A stretch of 64,000 nt of DNA from the NCBI RefSeq assembly GCF_003289965.1, contig NZ_QMBQ01000004.1, forward strand, positions 1 to 64,000. The letters run 5' to 3'. This stretch comes from Mesorhizobium atlanticum (GTDB lineage: Bacteria; Pseudomonadota; Alphaproteobacteria; Rhizobiales; Rhizobiaceae). Positions 41,085 through 48,992 of this stretch are shown in pieces (position 1 is the stretch's first letter; each line of letters starts with the position of its first letter). The notes beneath the pieces are model-generated. The model did not search any database. It was not told where the DNA came from and saw nothing but the letters and a program-made list of their open reading frames with translations. A program made the translations under genes and the position numbers.

Positions 41085-41239
41085 TGGGTATTCCGGACGC
41101 CGGCGCGCTGTCGCTCGGCCAGTGGACCGCAATCGTCAAGGCATGGAACGCGGCGCACGCGTCGGAAGACACGCCGCCGGCACCGCCGACCGTGGATGAA
41201 TTCGAGCTCGCCTATGCCAGGGCGAGAGGATTGCACTAG
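41084..41239 (+). CDS. Tail assembly chaperone, second frame (T part)
   Basis: 51 residues if started at the ATG overlapping the upstream stop (TGATG), or the C-terminal part of a frameshift fusion that begins further upstream in the -1 frame. ALSLGQWTAIVKAWNAAH, then VDEFELAYARARGLH, resembles the short GTA chaperone that follows gp10. It directly precedes the tape measure gene, as the lambda T domain does. Confidence 0.6.
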   Translation: MGIPDAGALSLGQWTAIVKAWNAAHASEDTPPAPPTVDEFELAYARARGLH

Positions 41240-41257
41240 CCTGGATGTGAGGTTCTA

Positions 41258-43246
41258 ATGGCGATCGAAGCCGAACGGCTGCTTGCCATCTTCGAAGCGA
41301 AGTTCGACGCGCTCGACAAGGCTATTGCCAAGTCTCGCGCAGCGGCAAACCAGAACTTCGCCGACATCGAGGCCTCGGGCACGCGAGCGGAGAACGCGCT
41401 CGCACGCGTCGGCTCTCGTGGCACTCCCGGCTTCGACAAGCTGTCGAAGTCGATCCAGAACACGAAAGTCCAAACCGGCAACCTGGCGGCGCAGCTCAAC
41501 GACATCGGCGTTCAGCTCGCCGGCGGGCAGTCGCCATTCCTGGTAGCCATCCAGCAGGGAACCCAAATCCAGCAGGCCCTTGGCGAAGCCGGCGCCAAGG
41601 GCGCTGTCTCCGCTATCGGGGGAGCCTTCGCCTCCTTGGTCAATCCCGTCGGGCTCGCCACCATCGCGCTTATCACGCTTGGTGGCGCCGCCATCCAGTA
41701 TTTTGCTTCGCTGGCAACCGGTGGCGAGAAATCGGAAGAGACGCTGAAGCGTGAAGCCGATCTCATCCAGAAGGTTGCATCGCAATGGGGCGCGGCACTG
41801 CCGGCGCTCAAGGCCTATGCCGATGAGCAGGCCAGGCTTGCAGATCAGCAGGACAAGCTGAACGCTCTCATCGCGGCCCGAGAAACGTCAGGTCAGCCGC
41901 TTGTGCAGGGTTTCGCCGATGCTACTGCGGAGATCGCCGACCTTCAGGACAAGCTCAACACGCTCGGCCAGAACGCCGCCGCGCAGGAGCTGCGCGACAA
42001 GTTCGAAGAACTGAGAAAACAGGTCGAGAACGGCTCTGTCACACAGCAGGACTTCAACGATGTCATCGACGCGTCGAAGGCGACGTTTGCCGACGCCAAG
42101 ATCAACGGTGACAGCTTCATCGTTATGCTGGAAAGCCTGGCCGGGCGAGCGGCGGCGTTAATTCCAACCATGGCTTCGCTCGCGGGCGAGGTAGACAAGG
42201 TGTTCGGCGGCGCCGGTTCTCCGAATGGCCGATCGCCGACGGGCAAGACCGGCGGTTACGATCCTCGCTTCAACTTGCCTGACACTGCCCCGACCCCGGA
42301 CAGCGCTCCGAACCGCGAAGATGTCCTCGCCGCGCAGGACAAGGCGGCGGCGGCTGCTGCCCGGCGCGCCAGCCGGCAGCAGAAGCTGACGGCCGACGAC
42401 CGGATCAACGAGGATATCCAGTCGATAAAGGACCGCACCGCCGCGCTCGAGCAGGAAGGGTCGATGCTCGGCCTCTCCTTCGAGGAACAGCAGCGCCGCA
42501 AGGTCGCGCTCGACCTCGAACAGCAAGCCCTGAAGCAGCTCCGCGAGGAGGCGATCCGCAAGGGACAGACCGATCTCGATTCGATCCACCTGTCTCCGCA
42601 GCAGGTGGCCGCCATCAACGAGGTGGCGGACGCTTACGCCAAGCAGGCAGAGCAGTTGCGGCAGGCGCGCGAACAGCAAGCGCTGCAGCGTGACCTGCTT
42701 CAGGGCGCCTTCAGCGACCTGCGCAGCGCCCTCGAGGACGGCAAGCTGGACTGGAAAGATGTCGGCGATATCGCCATCAACGCGCTCGACAAGATCATCG
42801 ACAAGATCGAGAACGATCTGATCGACGCCATCCTGCAGGCCAATAGCGCTGCCGGCGGCAATGGCATCCTCGGAAGCCTGTTCGGTCTTTTGAGCGGTGG
42901 CAGCAGCGGCGGCGGGGGCCTGTCCTGGTTGGACGATCTTTTCCGGGCTTCGGGCGGTCCAGTGCAGGCCGGCAGGCCCTACATCGTCGGCGAGAAGCGA
43001 CCGGAACTCTTCGTGCCGAACAGGTCTGGCACCATCCTGCCGTCAGTTCCCTCTGTCCAGAACGCCGGCGTCAGCGCTGGCGCTTCGCCCGTCAGTCTTG
43101 TGTTTGCGCCGCAGGTCAATGGTGGCTCGGGCGCGGATCCGGACGCGACCATCAACCAGCTCCGCAAGTTCCTCGACAAGGAATTCCTGCCGCGCACGCT
43201 GAAGGCTCTGCGCCAGGCCAAGACGCTTGGAATGAGCGTGTCCTGA
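41258..43246 (+). CDS. Tail length tape measure protein
   Basis: 662 residues with a coiled-coil N-terminus, a hydrophobic central stretch (VNPVGLATIALITLGGAAIQYF), long helices rich in Ala, Gln, Asp and Lys (~360-480), and the typical end ASGGPVQAGRPYIVGEKRPELFVP. At about 1.5 angstrom per residue it would specify a tail near 100 nm. It is the largest helical gene of the tail operon. Confidence 0.9.
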   Translation: MAIEAERLLAIFEAKFDALDKAIAKSRAAANQNFADIEASGTRAENALARVGSRGTPGFDKLSKSIQNTKVQTGNLAAQLNDIGVQLAGGQSPFLVAIQQGTQIQQALGEAGAKGAVSAIGGAFASLVNPVGLATIALITLGGAAIQYFASLATGGEKSEETLKREADLIQKVASQWGAALPALKAYADEQARLADQQDKLNALIAARETSGQPLVQGFADATAEIADLQDKLNTLGQNAAAQELRDKFEELRKQVENGSVTQQDFNDVIDASKATFADAKINGDSFIVMLESLAGRAAALIPTMASLAGEVDKVFGGAGSPNGRSPTGKTGGYDPRFNLPDTAPTPDSAPNREDVLAAQDKAAAAAARRASRQQKLTADDRINEDIQSIKDRTAALEQEGSMLGLSFEEQQRRKVALDLEQQALKQLREEAIRKGQTDLDSIHLSPQQVAAINEVADAYAKQAEQLRQAREQQALQRDLLQGAFSDLRSALEDGKLDWKDVGDIAINALDKIIDKIENDLIDAILQANSAAGGNGILGSLFGLLSGGSSGGGGLSWLDDLFRASGGPVQAGRPYIVGEKRPELFVPNRSGTILPSVPSVQNAGVSAGASPVSLVFAPQVNGGSGADPDATINQLRKFLDKEFLPRTLKALRQAKTLGMSVS

Positions 43247-43854
43247 TGGCGATCGCTCTTCCCGCCGTCGGCTTCCAGCCTGCCTATCCGCAGTTGGTGG
43301 AATCCGTGTCCGTGTCGCGCTCGGGCACCAAGGCCATGGCGTTCGTCGAATATGCCGACGCCTATTGGTCGATCCAGATGCGCACCAAGCCGCTGAAGGC
43401 TTCCGAACGCCTGCTTGTCGAGGCCTTCAAGGATGCCTGCCGCGGCGGACTGAAGACCGTGCTCTACACGCCGAAGCACATGTGTTTGCCGCGCGCCTAT
43501 TGGGGCGATGCCGGCAACGCCGCGCTCGCCAATGCCGGCAACCTGGTTTCGATCACCGGCAACCAGCTTGCCATCAACAGCGTCGACAACGGTCTGACGC
43601 TTGGTGCCGGCGATCTGATTTCTGCGACAGTCGGCGATTACAACTCGTTGTTCCGCATCCAGTCGGGCGGCGTCGCCGCCGGCAACGCCATCACGATCAC
43701 GGTCGAGCCTGCCGTGCCGAGCTATATTGCGGCCGGCGCCGTCATCACCTTCAAGAACCCTATCGCCAACATGCGATTGCTGCCCGGCTCGTTTTCCATT
43801 CCGGACGAGCCGAAGCCGGTCGCGACCTTCACGCTGGTGGAAATCCCGAAATGA
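43246..43854 (+). CDS. Tail tip protein of unknown family (distal-tail position)
   Basis: 202 residues, beta-rich. It starts MAIALPAVGFQPAYPQLVESVSVSRSG and includes AYWSIQMRTKPLKASERLLVEAF. The gene occupies the place after the tape measure where distal-tail proteins lie. I do not recognise a named family. The next gene starts inside its stop (ATGA). Confidence 0.65.
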   Translation: MAIALPAVGFQPAYPQLVESVSVSRSGTKAMAFVEYADAYWSIQMRTKPLKASERLLVEAFKDACRGGLKTVLYTPKHMCLPRAYWGDAGNAALANAGNLVSITGNQLAINSVDNGLTLGAGDLISATVGDYNSLFRIQSGGVAAGNAITITVEPAVPSYIAAGAVITFKNPIANMRLLPGSFSIPDEPKPVATFTLVEIPK

Positions 43855-44417
43855 GCTTTCCGACGCGCCTGCAGGAAGTGTTGAGCGAAGGCCGGGCGGT
43901 GATCCGCTCGGGCATCAAGATCGCCTGCACGACCGGCACATATGGCTTCTGGAACGGCAAGGGCGATATCATTGTCGACGGCCTGGTCTATTGGCCGAAC
44001 ACGCTGATCACCGTTTCCGAGCCGGTCTATGGCCTCGGCACGGCGGCTTCCACCTTCACAGTCGAACTCGTCGCCAAGCGCGACTCCGGCCTCGCGCCGG
44101 ACAAGCTGTTGCTGATCGAGCAGGAAGGCTACAAGGACGCCCCGATCACCGGTTTCGATTTCTACTTCGATCCCGACGATCGCTCATTCCTGCATGCCGA
44201 GCCGGGGCCTTACGGCTTCATCGACACGATCGACCATTCGCGCGAGAACGGCGAGAAGAAGCTGATCGCCAATGTGCGCTCCGGCGCCATCGCCAATCAC
44301 CGTGACGGCTATCGTACCGCCAGCCACGAAGACCAGCAGCTCGTCTCACCGGGCGACGACTTCTTCCAATACGCCAGCACCGTGAAGCACGAAGTTTTCG
44401 ACATCAAGTTCGATTGA
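43851..44417 (+). CDS. Tail baseplate protein, possibly DUF2163-like
   Basis: 188 residues with IVDGLVYWPNTLITVSEP early and ISHSRENG-like beta hairpins (IDTIDHSRENGEKKLIANVRSGA) late. In the GTA layout this place is held by the DUF2163 hub protein that precedes a cell-wall peptidase; the sequence match is only loose. Coupled to both neighbours. Confidence 0.55.
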   Translation: MSFPTRLQEVLSEGRAVIRSGIKIACTTGTYGFWNGKGDIIVDGLVYWPNTLITVSEPVYGLGTAASTFTVELVAKRDSGLAPDKLLLIEQEGYKDAPITGFDFYFDPDDRSFLHAEPGPYGFIDTIDHSRENGEKKLIANVRSGAIANHRDGYRTASHEDQQLVSPGDDFFQYASTVKHEVFDIKFD

Positions 44418-44848
44418 GCCGCATCATGCTTCAACTCGTCCGGGTTCCCGATTGGGACCGCCGTCTTGCGCGCCTCGTGTCGTCGATCGGCGTCGAGGCC
44501 GGCATATGGGGTCAGTCCGACTGTCTGATGACGGCCGCCGCCGGCATCGAGGCCGTCACGGGCATCGATATCATGAAGCCCTGGCGAGGTCGCTACAGGA
44601 GCGAAGCCGGCGCCGCCCGCCTGATGCGTAAGGAAGGCTGCGAAACCGTCGAGGATGTGCTCGGCACCTTCTTCGGCCTGCCGGAAGTGGGCCGGCTGCT
44701 AGCGATGCGCGGCGATGTCGGCGTGGTCGAGAGTGGCGGGCAGCTTTGCTGCGGCTTTCTCTGCGACCGCGGCTTCCTGGTCCGCACCGAGTCGGGCCGG
44801 ATCCTGTTACCGCAAACCGCAATCAAGACTGCGTTCAAGGTCGGCTAA
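44414..44848 (+). CDS. DUF6950-like protein, NlpC/P60 position
   Basis: 144 residues from TTG 44414 within the previous stop; ATG 44426 is an alternative. WGQSDCLMTAAAGIEAVTGID contains the Asp-Cys pair at which NlpC/P60-type peptidases place their catalytic Cys, and the rest is short (GDVGVVESGGQLCCGFLCD). In GTA and HK97-like tails this slot holds a peptidoglycan peptidase used in DNA entry; catalysis here is not assured. Confidence 0.65.
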   Translation: MSRIMLQLVRVPDWDRRLARLVSSIGVEAGIWGQSDCLMTAAAGIEAVTGIDIMKPWRGRYRSEAGAARLMRKEGCETVEDVLGTFFGLPEVGRLLAMRGDVGVVESGGQLCCGFLCDRGFLVRTESGRILLPQTAIKTAFKVG

Positions 44849-44851
44849 CCG

Positions 44852-47566
44852 ATGTCGTTCCTTGTCCCGATCTTCGCGGCGGTGACTTCGGCCATCAGCG
44901 GTGTCGCAAGCTGGTTTGGCGGCTCGGCGATCCTGTCCGGCCTTGCGCGTTTCGGTCTCGGGCTTGCCGCCAAATACGCGCTCGGCGCGGTTCTCGGCAA
45001 CCAGCAGAAGGCGCAGGCGCAGGCCTCTCAGCTCGACACGACCTATGGCGAGGATCTGGCGCGGAGCGTCGCCCTGGGGATGGTTGGGACAGCCGGGCAT
45101 CTCGTGTACCGGAACGCCTATGGCTCCGGCAATCGCAAGGTGCAGGACGTCTACATCCTGTCGCACTTCCAGATCACCGACGTTACGCGGGTCCGCTACA
45201 AGGGCGCTTGGCACAATCTCGACCCGGTCGCGGACGCCACCAAGGGCCGCAAGATCCTCGACATCGACTCCGACGTCTGGGTGAAGATCTACAAGGGCAC
45301 TATGGACCAGGCGGCCGATCCCGGCCTGATTGACAAGGCCAATCCGATGGGACGCTGGACTATCAACCATCGCGGCGCTGGCATTGCCTATGCGGTTGTC
45401 ACGAACTACCTCAACCGCGAGCATCTGACATCACCCTGGAATGCCTTCTTCGAGGTCAAGGGCGCGCCGCTCTATGACTGGCGCAAGGATAGCTCGATCG
45501 GCGGCAGCGGCTCGCATCGTTGGAATGATCACACCACGTGGGAATTCAGCGAAAACCCGATGCTTATGGCCTATGGGCTTGAGCGCGGTTTTTTCAACGG
45601 CGCTGAGATGATGGTCGGCAAGGGCGCCCCCGCGTCCCGCTTGCCCATCGCCGAATGGACGATGGCCGCCAACATCTGCGACGAGACGCTCGGCGATCCG
45701 CTGGCGCCGCGTTATACAGCCGGCGTCATCGCGGCGGCCGGATCCGGTGTCACCCACGACCAGAACATCCAGCCGCTGCTGGAAGCTTGCGCGGCGACCT
45801 GGGTCGACGATGCGACCGGTGAGTATCCGATCGTCGGGGCTGCGCAGTCGACGGTGATGACCTTCACCGACGACGACATCATGGTCGACGAGCCGTTCCG
45901 TTTCTCGGTCAAGCGCACCAAGTCAGAACTCATCAACACGCTTGCCGGCACCTATCTCGATCCGTCGAAGTTCTATGAGCAAACGCCGTTCGCGGTGCGC
46001 ATCGACGCCGTCGCGCTTGCGGAGGAGGGCGAGCGGCTTGCGGTGTCGGTTCCTTACGGCGCCGTGAATCGGTCGGTGGTCGCCGATCGCCTCGCCGATA
46101 TTGCCTTCAAGGCCAGCCGCTACCAGGGCAACGGCGAGATATGCATCCACCCGAAATTCCTGGCCGAGGCGAAACCCGGACGGTGGGTCGAATGGGATTC
46201 CTCGGAATTTGGCGACCGCACCTTCCAGATCGTCGAGAAGCGGCTCGGGCCGTTCGGTGACAAGGCGGCGCGCAACATCTACCTCACACTGCAGGAAGTC
46301 GGCGAAGGCATCTTCGACAGCACCGCCTATGTCACGATTCCGGGCGACCCCGTGTTGCCAGGGCCTCCAGATTATGCGGTGACCGCGGCCAACTTTCGTG
46401 CTGTCGCCGTACTGTTGCAGGTCGCCAACTCGACGACGCAAAAGTCGGCGCTCCGCTTCTCATGGGACGCGTTCGACGATGTGACTGTCACGGCCGTGGA
46501 TGTCGAGTATCGGCCGCACGCGGTGGCTGTGACCGTGTCGATCGCCGATCCATGCGTGATCACCTGGCCGAGCCACAGCCTCTCCGCCGGCGACATCTTC
46601 TACCTCGATACTAGCGGGAACCTGCCGACCGGGCTTACGGCCAACAGCCCGCTCTATGTGAAGGATGTTCTTTCGCCAGCGCAGTTCACTGCATCACTGA
46701 CGCCCGGCGGGGATGTGATCGCCACGACCGGCACCCAGGACGGCGTTCACAACGGTTATGTCGACAGCATCGTGAAGCGCGCTGAGGTGCCTGTCCAGGT
46801 GCTGACAGTGAATGAGGGTATCCTGCCGAACAAGCAGTTCCTCTATCGCCACCGCATCATCACCTCGCCGCCGCGCACGACATTCTTCACCAACTGGAAC
46901 GCGATCAACACGCTTGCGGAGACTTCCGACGTCTCGGTCGGTCTCGCTCAGCAGCAGCAGGACATGATCAACTATCTGGCCAGCTTGTCGGCCGGGCTAC
47001 AGGAGTTCCGGGCCAAACTGGCGCAGCTCGCAGCTGCCAATGCCGAAGCGGCCGGCCGCCAGGTCTTGGATCAATCCGTTGCCGTGCGCTTCCAGAACGC
47101 GACCGCGTCGGCCTTGACCGAACTGGACACCAGCATCACGGAAATCAACGGCGTGTTGACCGCGCAGGCGAGCGCGATCACGGCCGTTCAAGCGTCGGTT
47201 GGGCTGATCTCGGCGGACGGCCTGTTCCAGATCGTCGCTCAGGCCGGGAGCGGTGACGTTGTCTCGCGCATGGTAGCTCAGGTGCGAGCTACGACAGGTT
47301 CCGCCTGGGTCGATGCGGGCTGGGTCATGGAAGCCGGCTTCACCGGCGGAAATCCCGCGGCGCCGTTCTCCAATTTCGTCGTCAAGGCAAACAAGTTCGT
47401 GGTGACCGACGGCACCAACAGCGGAACGCCGCTGACGTTTGAGAGCGGTCAGTTAAAGCTGCTGGTCGCCAACATCGGAACGGTGATCGCTGGTCTCCTG
47501 AAGTCCCCCGACAACCTTTTCCAGATCACCCTCGCGGACGGAAAAATCGAGTGGTTTGACCCGTAA
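44852..47566 (+). CDS. Tail tip / host specificity protein (gpJ-like)
   Basis: 904 residues. An N-terminal hydrophobic lead (SFLVPIFAAVTSAISGVASWF) and a DUF6950-adjacent hub region precede fibronectin-like beta segments (~500-640). A C-terminal helical stretch (SALTELDTSITEINGVLTAQASAITAVQASV) matches the DUF1983-type central tail fibre end. It forms the tail tip and contacts the receptor. Largest single gene of the tail. One-base overlap with the next gene. Confidence 0.85.
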   Translation: MSFLVPIFAAVTSAISGVASWFGGSAILSGLARFGLGLAAKYALGAVLGNQQKAQAQASQLDTTYGEDLARSVALGMVGTAGHLVYRNAYGSGNRKVQDVYILSHFQITDVTRVRYKGAWHNLDPVADATKGRKILDIDSDVWVKIYKGTMDQAADPGLIDKANPMGRWTINHRGAGIAYAVVTNYLNREHLTSPWNAFFEVKGAPLYDWRKDSSIGGSGSHRWNDHTTWEFSENPMLMAYGLERGFFNGAEMMVGKGAPASRLPIAEWTMAANICDETLGDPLAPRYTAGVIAAAGSGVTHDQNIQPLLEACAATWVDDATGEYPIVGAAQSTVMTFTDDDIMVDEPFRFSVKRTKSELINTLAGTYLDPSKFYEQTPFAVRIDAVALAEEGERLAVSVPYGAVNRSVVADRLADIAFKASRYQGNGEICIHPKFLAEAKPGRWVEWDSSEFGDRTFQIVEKRLGPFGDKAARNIYLTLQEVGEGIFDSTAYVTIPGDPVLPGPPDYAVTAANFRAVAVLLQVANSTTQKSALRFSWDAFDDVTVTAVDVEYRPHAVAVTVSIADPCVITWPSHSLSAGDIFYLDTSGNLPTGLTANSPLYVKDVLSPAQFTASLTPGGDVIATTGTQDGVHNGYVDSIVKRAEVPVQVLTVNEGILPNKQFLYRHRIITSPPRTTFFTNWNAINTLAETSDVSVGLAQQQQDMINYLASLSAGLQEFRAKLAQLAAANAEAAGRQVLDQSVAVRFQNATASALTELDTSITEINGVLTAQASAITAVQASVGLISADGLFQIVAQAGSGDVVSRMVAQVRATTGSAWVDAGWVMEAGFTGGNPAAPFSNFVVKANKFVVTDGTNSGTPLTFESGQLKLLVANIGTVIAGLLKSPDNLFQITLADGKIEWFDP

Positions 47567-48006
47567 TGGTTGGCGCAAACAAGGGCTACCTCAAGACATC
47601 CGGCAGTTCGAAACGGCTGCGGTTTGTGATGGATGGATACGATGCGACCGATGAAACGGTCCCTCCGAACAAGGTCATCTTCGACAGCCAGGACATCGGA
47701 ACACTGTCCGTTCTCGAAGTGGGCTCGTACACTTGGCTCAACGTCAAGGATACGGGCGGCATGGTGAAGGTTCGCACCTGGAACTATGGCTTCTGTCCGC
47801 TCTGCCTGTTTCAGTGGTCAACAGCAGACGATAGCTACACCTGGCGCACCAATATTCAGTTTTGCGAGGAAGCCGGGGCAGATCAGCTTATCAAGGTGGC
47901 CATGGATGGTATTTATGTGAGCGCCATCTTCAGTTACTTCACAGTCTACCCGCGCTTCGACCTGTTCTGGACCGCCTTCGGCATAGACGCAAGAGACGGT
48001 AGCTGA
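47566..48006 (+). CDS. Small tail tip protein A, unknown function
   Basis: 146 residues, Tyr/Trp/Phe-rich and predicted beta (SYTWLNVKDTGGMVKVRTWNYGFCPLCLFQW). It starts one base inside the gpJ-like stop. It is one of three consecutive ~150-residue genes of similar style and somewhat lower GC than the tail core. Probably a tip or receptor-binding component. No family recognised. Confidence 0.6.
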   Translation: MVGANKGYLKTSGSSKRLRFVMDGYDATDETVPPNKVIFDSQDIGTLSVLEVGSYTWLNVKDTGGMVKVRTWNYGFCPLCLFQWSTADDSYTWRTNIQFCEEAGADQLIKVAMDGIYVSAIFSYFTVYPRFDLFWTAFGIDARDGS

Positions 48007-48007
48007 C

Positions 48008-48472
48008 ATGACGACCAGGCGCGGAATCATTCAGTTCAAGCCGGGCGTTGAGAAAGTGCGTATCTCCGTGCCGGGTGTCGACGTGGACGCGGCCGGTACG
48101 ACACAGTTCCTACTGCACGAGGCGGCGCTTTATTCCCAGCCGTACTTCGCTGGGTTCGTGGCCTGTCCCTTCGCCGGCAACACGAGCACCGGGTATCTGG
48201 AGCAGAGTGTCGACGTTACCGTGCCAGACGTGACGGCCGATCCTATTGTGATGCACTGGATCGTTGACTCCGACGGTCTCATCTCATTCCCGTGCCAGAA
48301 GGCTACCGGGCCGGGGAACAGCGGAGGCGGCTTCGCCATCAACTCATTCTACGCGAGAACCAGAGTCATAAGCTCCGTATTAGTCAGGGTGAAATTCGTG
48401 AAGCCTGACACCAGCAGACGTTCTCCGCAGGGTGCATATTTGATCTTGATGCGGAAGCCAGACCTGACATGA
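48008..48472 (+). CDS. Small tail tip protein B, unknown function
   Basis: 154 residues. RRGIIQFKPGVEKVRISVPGVDVDAAG is followed by a beta-sandwich-like body ending SRRSPQGAYLILMRKPDLT. It begins 2 bp after protein A and is ATGA-coupled to protein C. N-terminal style (basic lead, KPG turn) is shared with C. Function unknown. Confidence 0.6.
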   Translation: MTTRRGIIQFKPGVEKVRISVPGVDVDAAGTTQFLLHEAALYSQPYFAGFVACPFAGNTSTGYLEQSVDVTVPDVTADPIVMHWIVDSDGLISFPCQKATGPGNSGGGFAINSFYARTRVISSVLVRVKFVKPDTSRRSPQGAYLILMRKPDLT

Positions 48473-48915
48473 CCAGGGTTCGGATTGACAAGAACGGCAT
48501 CGCTATTGCCAAGGAGGGCTACGATGTCGACACCGCTCCTTTGAGCAAGATGCAGTTCTCGCCGTTGTTCGGCGCAATGCGTCTGGCCATGAAGGGCATG
48601 GTCACAGTTGCCGACTATTCCGGCTACATGAGCGATATCTATCGCCGCGCTATCGTAGTGTTCCCGACAGCATTCCCGAAGCCTCCAATCGTAATGGTGG
48701 CAGGACAGAGAAGCGATGGGTCAACTGATCAAACCGTATTGCTCGGCACAGCCGCTTCTGACCAGAGCAATAGAGCTTGGCACGAACCTGTATATCAGAT
48801 CGTAACCTCGACCACTCAGTTCGAGTTCTACCTGGACAAGAGTACCTGGGGCAACAACCCATCTCGGACCCTGAACTGGCGCTACTGGGTTTTCCGCAAT
48901 ACCATCGAAGACTGA
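48469..48915 (+). CDS. Small tail tip protein C, unknown function
   Basis: 148 residues. RIDKNGIAIAKEGYDVDTAPLSKMQFSP is a motif I recall at the start of small phage proteins beside gpJ. A beta-rich body follows (IVVFPTAFPKPPIVMVAGQRSDG, then NWRYWVFRNTIED). Probably a tip or receptor-binding protein. Confidence 0.6.
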   Translation: MTRVRIDKNGIAIAKEGYDVDTAPLSKMQFSPLFGAMRLAMKGMVTVADYSGYMSDIYRRAIVVFPTAFPKPPIVMVAGQRSDGSTDQTVLLGTAASDQSNRAWHEPVYQIVTSTTQFEFYLDKSTWGNNPSRTLNWRYWVFRNTIED

Positions 48916-48992
48916 CCGTCCTCAGCGCGCCTGCGCGCCCCGCCTCACAATCCGAGCCTTTTGCCTCCCTTCAGAGCTTCTAGGGGACTTCC

